Positions 7,794 through 16,786 of a DNA stretch of 64,000 nucleotides are shown piece after piece (the stretch's first letter is position 1; the number at the start of each line of letters is the position of its first letter). The notes below the pieces were generated by a model, which had not been told where the DNA came from, ran no database searches, and saw only the letters and a list, made by a program, of their open reading frames with translations. The DNA is from an uncultured Dorea sp. (GTDB lineage Bacteria > Bacillota > Clostridia > Lachnospirales > Lachnospiraceae), in contig CAJUAM010000018.1 of assembly GCA_910584615.1 (NCBI GenBank), positions 1-64,000 on the forward strand. Direction: 5' to 3'. A program made the translations under genes and the position numbers.

Positions 7794-10700
7794 TTACAAA
7801 GAATTTAACAGTATCAAATGCTGTATCGCTCCCTGGTGATCAGGGACGGTTGTAAGGATTTCCTGCAGTTTTCTGGCTGCTTTCTCTTTCTCTCCGAGAC
7901 CAAGGTATCCAAGGGCGATCAGATATCGGCAGTAGGTATCGTTTCTGTCCTGGATCCTGGTAGGGAACACTTCGATCTCAGGAAGAGACACGGCAAAGTA
8001 ATCATAGCCGACGCTGTCAAATAAGTGTTTTTCGCCAAAGGACAAAAGCTGATGGAAGCATTTGCGGGCAGCAGCAGTATTGCCAAGCTTTTCATTGGCA
8101 AACCCCTGATAGAGGATCGTATCAGACGGCTGGTCATTATAGTAGAGCACGCTGCCGGGCTCATCTAATCCGGTTGACGCTTTCCAGAAATGTTCTGCCG
8201 CGTTCTCTTTGTCTCCAGCTGCTTCATAAATAAGGCCAAGGTAATAATCGGCAATATTATCCTGAACATTTGGAAGCTTTCCTTCTCCAAGATTCTCCGG
8301 GTATGTTTTTGACTGTGTGAGAAGCTTTATGGCTTCATCATAACGTTTCTCATTTTGGAGAGAGACAGCCTTTTGAACCAATGCGTAACGATACTGTGTG
8401 CTGACCTTTCCTTCGCCGCCTTCCCATGGATGAAAGCGGTGGGTGATCAGACAGTCAAGGGCTTTGCCATATTGTCCTGTATTATTGAGAAGCGTGATAT
8501 ATTCAATGTATAATGCATCCCGTTCCTTTATAAGGCTTTTGTTTTTTTCTAAAAGAATAAGGCGTTCATCCACGGAGTATCCGGCTTTTGAACATAACTG
8601 GTCATACTCAAGCAGAAAACGGGAATCCTGCGGATTAAGTTCCAGAGCTTTTTTCATGGAACAAAGCGCTTTTTTAATGTCCTTTTCCTTGTTGTAATAC
8701 GCGATGGCAAGATTACGGTGAGCCATTGCGAAATCAGGCGCCTTATATACAGCAGCTTCCCAGTGTGATACAGCGGATGGGTTTTGTTTTTTGTCATAAA
8801 GAAGACATCCCAGATAGTAGTGGGCGTAAGGAGCATTACCTAACAGGCGGATACAGCTTTTAAGGATAAGGGTTTCCTCTGTACGGTTCGGGAAACAATA
8901 CGCATGATCACGGGATTCGCCCAAATGATACTGCGCGGCTGCTTTCTGGCTGTCTCCTTTTAACTCATATGCATAGCCCTGATAATAAGCAATCATTGGA
9001 GAGGTATCACTGCAGGCTGACAGGATATTTAACGCATCGTCATACAATCCGGCCTTTATATAATCAAGAGATAATTCCAGATAATTGTGCGCAGGCTCTC
9101 TCATTGCAGTTTTCCAATGTGCAAGGTTTCCTGAGGAGAGGGCAGATTCATAACGGATTCCCATATCTAACGGATCGATCTGCTGGCTTTCAAGGAGAAA
9201 GTCCTTTGTGTCTTTTCCAAGTGTTCTTAAGATAGAGGCTTTTAATGCCCGTGCTTTCATATTATGCCAGTTGCGGATCAGGGACTGGCCGGCGAAATCA
9301 AGTGCCGACTTATAATCTCCTCGTCTGCAGGACAGACAGGACAGCCAGTAGTAGCCGCTGCTCTGTGTCTCATAACTCCAGGTAGCTTTATAGAAAGCAT
9401 CAAAAGCTTCATCGTCTTTTCCAAGCATGACAAGGGCAAGGCCGAGATTATAATAGCATTCGCCGTAATATGGATTGGGATTTTTCCATGTCTGTTTTTC
9501 AATTGCTTTTTTAAAGTGTTTCACGCTCTCACAAAAATTCCCGCGGCGGTACTGCAAGAGTCCGTATCCGTTGTTCAGCCGGATATCGCTTGGGTCTCTT
9601 TTTAAGCCTTCCAGATAATAATCATCCGGAGAGAATGTTGCATGCCGGTACTGTTCCAGATGGAGAGCGGCAAGGTAAAGTTCTTCTGTGGACTTTAACT
9701 TTTCCGGAGCAAGCAGAACTTCAGCAGGCTCTGGCGTCGGTTCAAGCTCTCTTCTGACCTCTGTATAGGAGACAAGAAGATTACCGTGGCAGTCTTCGAC
9801 TGACACGCTGCATCCGACTAAAGTATCCAACGAAAAATCAAATGCTGCATCATAGACTTTTTCGGGTGAAAGATCCGCATGGTCTGTAAAGAGTGTTTCA
9901 TTATTTTTGGTGAGCCTGATAAGCGCGTTGTCAAATATTCCGGAGGCATATGCTTTGAGGATGCATTTGCTTTTTGAAAGTCCGATGCTTACAGAGGCGT
10001 CTTTAGTGGCATTTTTAATGCGTCCCACATGTTTATACGGCATGAAATACTGGGTAAAGGTCTTTTCCTCATAAGGCTTCAGCCATGTGAAGTCAGGCTG
10101 GTTGTCAGCATATACTCCGGTCATCAACTCAATATAAGGGCCGTCTGTTTCTGTAAGGTTCCGGTCCCACGCTTGTCCGAAGTCGCTGTTTCCCCATGTC
10201 CACTGTTTTTTGCCGGGAGAGATGTGGTGGTCAGCCACATGGAGAAGGCCGGCATCCTTCTTTTCATCAAAGTTGCCGATAAAATCGTAATCAGAATGAG
10301 CTGCCATATAGGAAGTAGGGACTTTGACATTGCGGTAGCAGGAAATATCAATGCCTTCGGAGTAGTCATATTTGTAATATTCTCCGGTTGCGATAGGGAA
10401 TGTGGATACTGCGCGCTTTCCGTGATCCATTACTGCATGGACATCCGGCGGGAATACGGAGTAAGTATAATCATTTACCGGAACTGCCGGGTTCGCCCAC
10501 CAGAGGAAAGTCTGGGGAGTGTCTGTCCGGTTATAGAGCTGCCCTTTGATCTCGATATATGCTTTGTCCGGATAGAGTGTAAAGGCAGCCATACCTTTTG
10601 TGCCGTACATTTTATCAACTTCACTTACAAACACGGTAGAAGAGCCGTCTTTGTTCTCCTGAAAGCAGCAGTCAACCGGAGAGTATGTGGATGGGCGGTG

Positions 10701-11066
10701 GTGCTGGGGCCAGTTGAATTCAATACCGCCGGAGATCCATGGACCGGTAAGGCCCACAAGGGCAGGCTTGATCACATGGTTATAATATACAGCGTCATAA
10801 TTGTTGGTCTTATCAAGTACCCTCTGGATCCGTCCGCCCAGTTCAGGCAGGATCATGACCAGCAGATAATCATTTTCAAGATATACGGCACGATATTTTA
10901 CATCTTCTTTTGCATCAGATATTTTTTCAGTTACCGGAAGCGGATATACTTTGCCGGTACTTCCCTGATAGGCTCTGTTTTCAAGAAAGAGAGGGGATTT
11001 TTCCGCGGCGGCAGGTTTGTAGGTTGGGATAGTGACTATTTCTTCCCATACGTGTACTTGGTTCAT
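7794..11066 (-). CDS. DUF5107 protein with C-terminal tetratricopeptide repeats
   Basis: About 1090 residues. The N-terminal part (about 1-350; LPELGGRIQRVLDK, GGIEFNWPQHHRPS, TLYPDKAYIEIKG, LWWANPAVPVND) matches DUF5107, which has a galactose-mutarotase-like fold. The rest is built of many TPR-like helices (for example YYNLGLALVMLGKDDEAFD, YYLGLIYEAAGDKENAAEHF). No signal peptide or membrane helix is visible, so it is probably cytosolic. The start at 11066 is chosen because AAAGGAG lies 8 bases before it; the upstream in-frame ATG contains that ribosome site. Such proteins occur in carbohydrate clusters but their biochemical role is unknown. An AraC regulator is divergent and the psicose epimerase follows 75 bases downstream. 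Confidence 0.85.
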   Translation of the reverse strand: MNQVHVWEEIVTIPTYKPAAAEKSPLFLENRAYQGSTGKVYPLPVTEKISDAKEDVKYRAVYLENDYLLVMILPELGGRIQRVLDKTNNYDAVYYNHVIKPALVGLTGPWISGGIEFNWPQHHRPSTYSPVDCCFQENKDGSSTVFVSEVDKMYGTKGMAAFTLYPDKAYIEIKGQLYNRTDTPQTFLWWANPAVPVNDYTYSVFPPDVHAVMDHGKRAVSTFPIATGEYYKYDYSEGIDISCYRNVKVPTSYMAAHSDYDFIGNFDEKKDAGLLHVADHHISPGKKQWTWGNSDFGQAWDRNLTETDGPYIELMTGVYADNQPDFTWLKPYEEKTFTQYFMPYKHVGRIKNATKDASVSIGLSKSKCILKAYASGIFDNALIRLTKNNETLFTDHADLSPEKVYDAAFDFSLDTLVGCSVSVEDCHGNLLVSYTEVRRELEPTPEPAEVLLAPEKLKSTEELYLAALHLEQYRHATFSPDDYYLEGLKRDPSDIRLNNGYGLLQYRRGNFCESVKHFKKAIEKQTWKNPNPYYGECYYNLGLALVMLGKDDEAFDAFYKATWSYETQSSGYYWLSCLSCRRGDYKSALDFAGQSLIRNWHNMKARALKASILRTLGKDTKDFLLESQQIDPLDMGIRYESALSSGNLAHWKTAMREPAHNYLELSLDYIKAGLYDDALNILSACSDTSPMIAYYQGYAYELKGDSQKAAAQYHLGESRDHAYCFPNRTEETLILKSCIRLLGNAPYAHYYLGCLLYDKKQNPSAVSHWEAAVYKAPDFAMAHRNLAIAYYNKEKDIKKALCSMKKALELNPQDSRFLLEYDQLCSKAGYSVDERLILLEKNKSLIKERDALYIEYITLLNNTGQYGKALDCLITHRFHPWEGGEGKVSTQYRYALVQKAVSLQNEKRYDEAIKLLTQSKTYPENLGEGKLPNVQDNIADYYLGLIYEAAGDKENAAEHFWKASTGLDEPGSVLYYNDQPSDTILYQGFANEKLGNTAAARKCFHQLLSFGEKHLFDSVGYDYFAVSLPEIEVFPTRIQDRNDTYCRYLIALGYLGLGEKEKAARKLQEILTTVPDHQGAIQHLILLNSL

Positions 11067-11129
11067 GAGTTTATCTCCTTTCATTATCAGTCATAGGGTT
11101 CTGATCTTTGTTTCTGAAATAAGGATATC

Positions 11130-11156
11130 ATGCCAGTCGGGGACAGAAAATGGCAT
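11130..11156. promoter_or_regulatory. Possible operator between DUF5107 and AraC genes
   Basis: ATGCCA (11130-11135) and TGGCAT (11151-11156) form an inverted repeat with 15 bases between, within the 160-bp divergent intergenic region. It is a candidate AraC binding site only; arms are short. Confidence 0.3.
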
Positions 11157-11226
11157 ATAGCATAAAAAGATGGACGATATTCTTTTTTGATGATATATTG
11201 AGAATAAAGAAAAGAAAGTGTAGAGT

Positions 11227-12123
11227 GTGTTTGGGATGGATGATATGTCAGGAAAAGAAGAAGGATTCAGAGATGAAAAATATGTGATTATACCGACGGA
11301 ATCATTTGCGGAATATATGGAGCATCCGCTTATAAAGGCCATGTATCTGACAGATGTGGGATTTTTTCCGAAGGCCCGTTCACATTATAAGGAACGAGAA
11401 GATGGGGCAGACCAGTATATTTTGATCTACTGTACTGACGGAAAAGGAATCATTGAAGCGGATGGACAGAACTACCCTCTTGGGCGTTCTTGTGCCTTTT
11501 GTATACCTGCGGGAGCAAAGCACAGGTATTATGCGGATGGGAAAGATCCATGGAGCATACTGTGGGTGCATTTTAAAGGAGAGAATATAAAGTATTTTCC
11601 TTTAGAGGAAAAACGCCTTATCCATATGCGCTCCAGACATAGTGATAATCGGGTAATGGTACTGTTTAATCTGTTGTTCCGTGTACTGGAAAAGAATTAT
11701 ACACTTGGGAATTTTATCTATATCTCCCAAGTGCTGCAGCTTATTTTGTCTGAGATCTACTTCAGGGAAAAGATTGATGAAAGTACGATGCAGGACAGGC
11801 ATGTAACGATAGTGATACGGTTCATGTATCAGAATCTTGGGAAAAATCTTTCGCTGCAGCAGATTGCTGATGAAGTAAAGCTGTCGAAAAGCTATCTGAA
11901 TACAGTCTTTAAGTCTCAGACTGGGAGGGCGCCTGTAGAGTTTTTTATCCATCTTAAGATGAAGGAAGCGTGTAAGCTGCTAAAGTCTACGGATCTGTAT
12001 ATTTATGAAGTGAGCGCGCGGCTTGGATATGAAGACCAGTACTATTTCTCGCGGATCTTTAAAAAGGTCGTTGGGATGCCGCCGAGAGAATATAAAGGCG
12101 GAGATTATTTTTATTGTGAGTAA
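11227..12123 (+). CDS. AraC-family transcriptional regulator with cupin sensor domain
   Basis: About 295 residues: N-terminal cupin-like effector domain (DQYILIYCTDGKGIIEADGQ, FCIPAGAKHRYYADG) and a C-terminal double helix-turn-helix (NLSLQQIADEVKLSKSYLN..., VSARLGYEDQYYFSRIFKK, GMPPREYK). It is divergent from the DUF5107 gene, which it probably activates in response to a sugar. The start is uncertain: GTG at 11227, ATG at 11236 and ATG at 11245 are in frame and none has a strong ribosome site. The next dehydrogenase gene starts 108 bases downstream in the same direction with no clear promoter, so they may be co-transcribed. Confidence 0.9.
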   Translation: MFGMDDMSGKEEGFRDEKYVIIPTESFAEYMEHPLIKAMYLTDVGFFPKARSHYKEREDGADQYILIYCTDGKGIIEADGQNYPLGRSCAFCIPAGAKHRYYADGKDPWSILWVHFKGENIKYFPLEEKRLIHMRSRHSDNRVMVLFNLLFRVLEKNYTLGNFIYISQVLQLILSEIYFREKIDESTMQDRHVTIVIRFMYQNLGKNLSLQQIADEVKLSKSYLNTVFKSQTGRAPVEFFIHLKMKEACKLLKSTDLYIYEVSARLGYEDQYYFSRIFKKVVGMPPREYKGGDYFYCE

Positions 12124-12231
12124 GATAGTCCATCAAAAGGGAAGATATGGAATTCAGATGAAAAGAAAGGCGTGTTATACTTCTGAATATACAAGATATG
12201 AAAGAAACCGTTTAAAAAGGAGGAAGATGTT

Positions 12232-13296
12232 ATGGAGATCAAATTGCCTGAAAAGATGCTTGGAATGAAGCTTCCCGGCGGAGCAAAGGTTCAGCCCGTT
12301 GAAGCAGATGTACCGGTGCCGGGACCGGGACAGGTCCTGCTTAAGATGAAGGCTGCCAGTTTGTGCGGGAGTGATCTGAAGTATATTTATTACGAGCATA
12401 CGGACAAAACGGGCGGAGCCAGATATGACGACGTGATCGCGGGACATGAACCGAGCGGTCAGGTTGTCGCTGTGGGAGAAAAAGTAGATGATTTTAAAGT
12501 GGGCGACCGCGTTGTTGTGTATCATATCCAGGGCTGCGGATATTGCGATGAATGCCGGAAGGGATTCTTTATCAACTGCCAGCAGCCAGAGCGGCGGGCT
12601 TATGGATGGCAGAGGGACGGTGCGCTGGCGGAATATTTGGTGGCAGATACAAGTACCTGTATCCATCTTCCTGATTTTCTTACATATGAAGATGGAGCAA
12701 TGATTGCCTGCGGCTTTGGAACGGCATATCAGGGGCTTTTACGGGCAAATGTTTCGGGGAATGACCGTGTGCTTGTGATGGGACTCGGCCCGGTAGGACA
12801 GGCAGCTCTTATTCTTGCAAAAGCGCTTGGGGCAGTGACGATCGGTGTGGATATCTCTGAGGAACGTATGGCAATGGCAGAGAAGATTGGCGCGGATCTG
12901 GTATTAAAGGGTGATGATGATGTGATAGGGCGTATTATGGAAGCTACCAACGGAAAAGGGGTGGAAGTAGCCGTTGATTGTTCAGGAAGCAGTATCGGGC
13001 GTCACAGATGCTTAGAAGCAGCGAGAATGTGGGGAAATGTTGTATATCTTGGAGAGCAGGGAACAGTTACGTTTGAGCCAAGTCCGCTTCTGCTCCACAA
13101 GAATCTTACCCTTCATGGCTCATGGGTTACTTCCGTGGGTAATATGGAAAAGCTTGTAGAGCTTTTGGACCGGAAAAAGATCCATCCAAGCCAGATCATC
13201 ACGCACCGTTTTCCGCTTCGGGAGACAGATAAGGCGTTTGAAGTATTTGCCACAGGTAAGACAGGCAAAGTCTGTGTGAATCATGAGATGGAATAA
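12232..13296 (+). CDS. Zinc-binding medium-chain alcohol dehydrogenase
   Basis: 354 residues. Catalytic zinc ligands in SLCGSDLKYI and GHEPSGQV, structural zinc in GCGYCDECRKGFFINC, and a Rossmann motif VMGLGPVGQAA. The domain order is the usual GroES-like part (1-160) then nucleotide-binding part. AAAAGGAGGAAG precedes the ATG by about 7 bases. It is followed after 29 bases by an M24-like gene, so the two form an operon, probably with the upstream AraC gene. The substrate is a polyol or sugar alcohol by context only; it is clearly different from the other four dehydrogenases in the window. Confidence 0.85.
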   Translation: MEIKLPEKMLGMKLPGGAKVQPVEADVPVPGPGQVLLKMKAASLCGSDLKYIYYEHTDKTGGARYDDVIAGHEPSGQVVAVGEKVDDFKVGDRVVVYHIQGCGYCDECRKGFFINCQQPERRAYGWQRDGALAEYLVADTSTCIHLPDFLTYEDGAMIACGFGTAYQGLLRANVSGNDRVLVMGLGPVGQAALILAKALGAVTIGVDISEERMAMAEKIGADLVLKGDDDVIGRIMEATNGKGVEVAVDCSGSSIGRHRCLEAARMWGNVVYLGEQGTVTFEPSPLLLHKNLTLHGSWVTSVGNMEKLVELLDRKKIHPSQIITHRFPLRETDKAFEVFATGKTGKVCVNHEME

Positions 13297-13325
13297 GTAA
13301 TAAGAATAAAACGGGAGAATGGCAG

Positions 13326-14405
13326 ATGGAAGCAGTAGACAGGATCAGGAGCTGGATTGAAAAAAACGGGTATGACGGAATCATACTTGGCAGACGTGAC
13401 AACTATGCATGGGTCAGCGGAGGCGCGAAAAACCATGTGCTGTCTAGTACGGAAGACGGAGTTGCCTGTTATGTGATCTCTAAAGACAATATAAAGCTGG
13501 CTGCAGACAGCAGCGATCTTTTGAGGATGAGTACAGAGCAGGATCCGCTTAAGGCAGAAGCGGTGCTTATACCGTGGTATGAGTCCGCGGAAAAACATAT
13601 ACAGCAGATGATCCGGGAAAAGATATATGTATCAGATACAGGGATCGCCGGCACAAAAAATGTACAGCAGGAATTGATAGAGCTTCGTATGAGATTATCT
13701 GAGGAGGAAAAAAAGCGTTATCAAGAGGTCGGAGTACTCTGCGCGCAAATCGTAGAGAGTGTGTGCAGGGAAACTATGCCCGGCGATACAGAAGAGCAGA
13801 CTGCGTGCAGGTTAAAGTGCAGATGTCTTCAAAACGGGATCAGCCCGGATTGTGTGCTGGTAGGAGCGGATGAAAGGATCCTTGAGTACCGTCATCCAAT
13901 GCCTACGGATAAAAAGATAGAAAAGAGCCTTATGGTAGTGCTCGGCGGAGAAAAGTACGGACTCAATGTCAGCATCACGAGAATGGTCTGTTTTGGATCT
14001 GTGCCGGAGGAGATCCAAAATTGTTACAAAAAAGTCCGATATATTTTCGCGTGTATGCAGATGATGATGAGAGATCAGGAGACGTATGGAGAATATTTTG
14101 CCGAAGTGCAAAAGCTGTATCAGGAGGCTGGTTATGCGCAGGAATGGACGCAGCATCATCAGGGCGGGCCGACTGGATATGGATGCCGTGAGTATGTGGC
14201 CTTGCCGGGAATGGATAAAAAGATCCGCGCGGGAGGGGCCTATGCGTGGAACCCGACGATCCGGGGGACAAAATGTGAAGAGACCACCTATCTTGGAGCA
14301 AATGGGATTGAGACATTCACAAGAACAAAAGAATGGCCTTGCACAGTGGTCGATACGCCTTACGGAGCATTTGAGACTGCAGATATATTAGAAAAACAGG
14401 TATAG
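13326..14405 (+). CDS. M24 (Xaa-Pro peptidase-like) protein with degenerate metal site
   Basis: 359 residues with the creatinase-like N-terminal domain (NYAWVSGGAKNHVLSS) and pita-bread C-terminal domain (TEEQTACRLKC, HHQGGPTGYGCREY, KCEETTYLG). Active M24 peptidases use Asp-Asp-His-Glu-Glu. Here the two Asp positions read GGEKYGLN and VSITRM, and the first Glu position reads AWNPTI, leaving only the His and last Glu. It is therefore probably not a normal metallopeptidase and may be a non-catalytic or otherwise adapted family member, as seen in some sugar operons. GGGAGA precedes the ATG. Confidence 0.75.
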   Translation: MEAVDRIRSWIEKNGYDGIILGRRDNYAWVSGGAKNHVLSSTEDGVACYVISKDNIKLAADSSDLLRMSTEQDPLKAEAVLIPWYESAEKHIQQMIREKIYVSDTGIAGTKNVQQELIELRMRLSEEEKKRYQEVGVLCAQIVESVCRETMPGDTEEQTACRLKCRCLQNGISPDCVLVGADERILEYRHPMPTDKKIEKSLMVVLGGEKYGLNVSITRMVCFGSVPEEIQNCYKKVRYIFACMQMMMRDQETYGEYFAEVQKLYQEAGYAQEWTQHHQGGPTGYGCREYVALPGMDKKIRAGGAYAWNPTIRGTKCEETTYLGANGIETFTRTKEWPCTVVDTPYGAFETADILEKQV

Positions 14406-14407
14406 AG

Positions 14408-14444
14408 AAAAAGCTTCTTTGACATGTGTCGGGGAAGCTTTTTT
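14408..14444 (+). terminator. Rho-independent terminator after the M24-like gene
   Basis: AAAAAGCTTC pairs with GAAGCTTTTTT around a 16-base loop and ends in a T-run. Confidence 0.85.
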
Positions 14445-14504
14445 GATGAAGTATCCATGCTGAATTCAAGAGTACAAATTAATATGGAAAAATAAAAAAA
14501 CATA

Positions 14505-14533
14505 TTGAATAATCGCATGCAGTGTGTTACAAT
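14505..14533 (+). promoter_or_regulatory. Upstream promoter candidate for the SDR-ABC operon
   Basis: TTGAAT (14505-14510), 17-bp spacer, TACAAT (14528-14533). A transcript from here would carry a leader of about 290 bases; the second promoter at 14712 is closer to the gene and has the operator. Confidence 0.45.
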
Positions 14534-14664
14534 ATAACCAGTTTAAAAGATACTTAAAAAAACAATTTAATAAAGAAAAAAAGAAAATATATAATTAAGT
14601 TTGTGCAAATTGAAAGATTGAATATGCTGACAAAGATCCATAAAATGATAAAAAAATAACATTA

Positions 14665-14700
14665 TGCAAAATAACTAAAAATGAAACAAGTATTTTGGCG
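14665..14700. promoter_or_regulatory. Upstream box shared with the FGGY kinase promoter, copy 1
   Basis: TGCAAAATAACTAAAAAT (14665-14682) and a trailing TTTTGGCG (14693-14700). A near-identical box lies at 21675-21711, and in both cases the 18-mer ends 28-29 bp before the -35. Such a conserved position suggests an activator site or a second repressor site. Confidence 0.55.
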
Positions 14701-14711
14701 GATATTACGGC

Positions 14712-14740
14712 TTGCATAGAGGGACGTTCGGAGGTATAAT
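14712..14740 (+). promoter_or_regulatory. Main promoter of the SDR-ABC operon
   Basis: TTGCAT (14712-14717), 17-bp spacer, perfect TATAAT (14735-14740). The palindromic operator begins 11 bases after the -10. Confidence 0.7.
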
Positions 14741-14751
14741 TGAAGCACATT

Positions 14752-14768
14752 TATAAAATGCATTTATA
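14752..14768. promoter_or_regulatory. Palindromic operator, shared regulon site 2
   Basis: TATAAAA-TGC-ATTTATA, one mismatch from the perfect palindrome at 7733. It overlaps the expected transcription start. Confidence 0.65.
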
Positions 14769-14830
14769 AAAGTCTTATATCAAACATCTCACAAGATTAA
14801 CTCGTGATAGAAAAAGGAGGAAATAAAAAG

Positions 14831-15607
14831 ATGGGAATTATTGAAAAGATGAGACTGGACGGAAAAGCTATCTATGTTACAGGAGCAGCAAGCGGTATCG
14901 GTAAGTGCGCGGCAATGGCATTCGCGGAAGCAGGAGCGGATGTAGCGGTTGTAGATATCAACATCGAAGGAGCACAGGCAGTTGCAAAAGAGATTGCTGA
15001 AGCTACAGGTTCTAAGACGATCGCGATCCAGTGTGACGTTACATGTCAGGAACAAGTTGAAGCGATGGTGGCTAAAGTTGTTGAGACATACGGAAAGCTT
15101 GATGCATGTTACAATAACGCAGGGATCGCGTTGAATGTACCGGCAGAAGAGATGACATATGAGCAGTGGCTCAAGGTGATCAATATTAACTTGAACGGCG
15201 TATTTTTATGTGCTACAGCAGCAGGCCGCGTGATGTTGAAACAGGGATATGGCTCTATCATCAATACGGCATCTATGTCAGGTCATATTGTAAATGTACC
15301 GCAGCCGCAGTGTGCGTACAACGCATCGAAGGCAGGTGTTATCATGCTGACAAAGTCACTTGCTATTGAATGGGCAAAGACCGGAGTACGTGTGAACAGT
15401 ATCAGTCCGGGATATATCGGAACTGATCTTATCATGAACGCGCCTCATCTGAAACCGCTGATCGAGCAGTGGAACGCGATGGCTCCTATGGGAAGGCTTG
15501 GGAAGCCGGAAGAGCTGCAGTCAGTTCTTGTATATCTTGCAGGAGACACAAGTTCATTTACAACAGGTTCTGATATCGTAGTAGACGGGGCATTTACCTG
15601 TTTCTAA
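14831..15607 (+). CDS. Short-chain dehydrogenase/reductase (sugar/polyol type)
   Basis: A 258-residue classical SDR: TGAASGIGKCAA cofactor motif near the N-terminus, DVTCQEQ (Asp for adenine), NNAGIAL, catalytic Ser in NTASMSGH and YNASK (Tyr-x3-Lys). It resembles the arabinitol/threitol/sorbose dehydrogenase group, so it probably interconverts a polyol and a ketose with NAD(H) or NADP(H). The ATG at 14831 has AAAGGAGG 10-11 bases upstream. It is the first gene of an operon with a sugar ABC importer, suggesting that it acts on the imported substrate. The repressor operator lies at its promoter. Confidence 0.88.
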   Translation: MGIIEKMRLDGKAIYVTGAASGIGKCAAMAFAEAGADVAVVDINIEGAQAVAKEIAEATGSKTIAIQCDVTCQEQVEAMVAKVVETYGKLDACYNNAGIALNVPAEEMTYEQWLKVININLNGVFLCATAAGRVMLKQGYGSIINTASMSGHIVNVPQPQCAYNASKAGVIMLTKSLAIEWAKTGVRVNSISPGYIGTDLIMNAPHLKPLIEQWNAMAPMGRLGKPEELQSVLVYLAGDTSSFTTGSDIVVDGAFTCF

Positions 15608-15676
15608 GATTTATTAAGCTTGTTATAGCAAAATGCTATACAATAAATAACACTTATTAAAAAGGAGGAAAAATGT

Positions 15677-16702
15677 ATGAAGAAAAAAGTGTTAGGTACA
15701 ATTCTTTGCATCGCTATGGTAGCTTCCATGCTCATAGGATGTACAACTGAGAGTCCGGCAGCAAGTGATTCCGGAAGTGATGAAGGCGGCGAGTCAAAAT
15801 CCGGCGGCAAGAAGATCGGTATCACGATCCAGAACTATGAGAATGCTTACTGGGCAGGCGTTATGAGCAAGCTCGATAAGATCCTCAAAGACGAAGGGTA
15901 TGAGGCGACTATCGTTGGCTGTGAAGAGAACTCCGGAAAACAGATCGAGCAGATCGAGAACTTTATCACTGCTGGATGCGATCTGATCATGGTTCATCCA
16001 AATGATGCAGATGCAGTTGAAGAAGTGTGCGGACGTGCTATGAAAGAGGGTATCAAAGTTATGTGCTGGGATAACCCGATGAAAAACACAACAGCTAACT
16101 GGGTTCTTGACAATACAGAACTTGGAAAAGAAATCGGTAAGACAGCAGCAGCTTTCATTAACGAGCACTATACAGCAGATAAAAAAGCTGAGGTTTGTGT
16201 GATTGGTAAACCAGATACACAGGTTCTGTTAGAGAGACAGAATGGTATCGAAGCTGGTCTTAAAGAGAATTGTAAAGACAACTACGAGATCGTAGCAACG
16301 ATCGACGGTGTTGTTAATAACGAAGTTCAGTCTAAGGCTGAGACAGTTCTTCAGGCTCACCCGGACTGTAAAGTATGGGTAGGTGTAGGTGCCGGCGCTA
16401 TGATCGGTTCTAATACAGCACTTCTTGCTAAATACGGCGGAAACGGAAAGATTCCGGAGGATTGCGGCGTTATCACAACAGACGTTACATCTGAGCAGTT
16501 AGATGCTCTTCAGTCTGGAGATACAGCAGTTAGAGCTATCGTAGGTTTCGAGGGCTCCAACACAGATACAGCACAGGCATGTTTTGAGATGTTCAAGAGA
16601 ATCCTTGACGGCGAAAAGTTCGAAGGAGATGCTAAGAACGTATTCAGACCATTATCCGAAATTAATATGGACAATATCGAGGAGATTCAGTCAGGAATGT
16701 AA
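15677..16702 (+). CDS. Sugar ABC transporter substrate-binding lipoprotein (ribose/LacI-fold type)
   Basis: 341 residues. The signal peptide has a KKK n-region, a hydrophobic core and the lipobox LIGC with Cys at about residue 22, so it is a membrane-anchored lipoprotein, followed by a Ser/Gly/Glu-rich linker. The mature part is a type I periplasmic-binding domain (KKIGITIQNYENAYWAGVM, DLIMVHPNDADAVEE, VMCWDNPM). It captures a sugar or polyol outside the cell and delivers it to the permease. AAAGGAGGAAAA precedes the start. A related but broken copy lies at 33751. Confidence 0.93.
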   Translation: MKKKVLGTILCIAMVASMLIGCTTESPAASDSGSDEGGESKSGGKKIGITIQNYENAYWAGVMSKLDKILKDEGYEATIVGCEENSGKQIEQIENFITAGCDLIMVHPNDADAVEEVCGRAMKEGIKVMCWDNPMKNTTANWVLDNTELGKEIGKTAAAFINEHYTADKKAEVCVIGKPDTQVLLERQNGIEAGLKENCKDNYEIVATIDGVVNNEVQSKAETVLQAHPDCKVWVGVGAGAMIGSNTALLAKYGGNGKIPEDCGVITTDVTSEQLDALQSGDTAVRAIVGFEGSNTDTAQACFEMFKRILDGEKFEGDAKNVFRPLSEINMDNIEEIQSGM

Positions 16703-16737
16703 TAGTTGTCTGAAACACAGCTAGTAAACGATGAGAT

Positions 16738-16760
16738 GGAGGTAGCCTATAGCTGCCTCC
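16738..16760 (+). other. Intra-operon stem-loop between binding protein and ATPase
   Basis: GGAGGTAGC and GCTGCCTCC form a 9-bp stem with a 5-base loop and no T-run after it. Stem-loops at this spot in ABC operons usually protect the upstream mRNA, giving more binding protein than ATPase. It could also act as a partial attenuator. Confidence 0.55.
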
Positions 16761-16786
16761 AAATAATATAATCACGGGGGAAGACT

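Noticed and set aside
10029..11096. Open frame of 355 codons on the plus strand opposite the DUF5107 gene
   Set aside because: No ribosome site, no recognisable domain, and the opposite strand has clear family motifs throughout; it is an antisense shadow.
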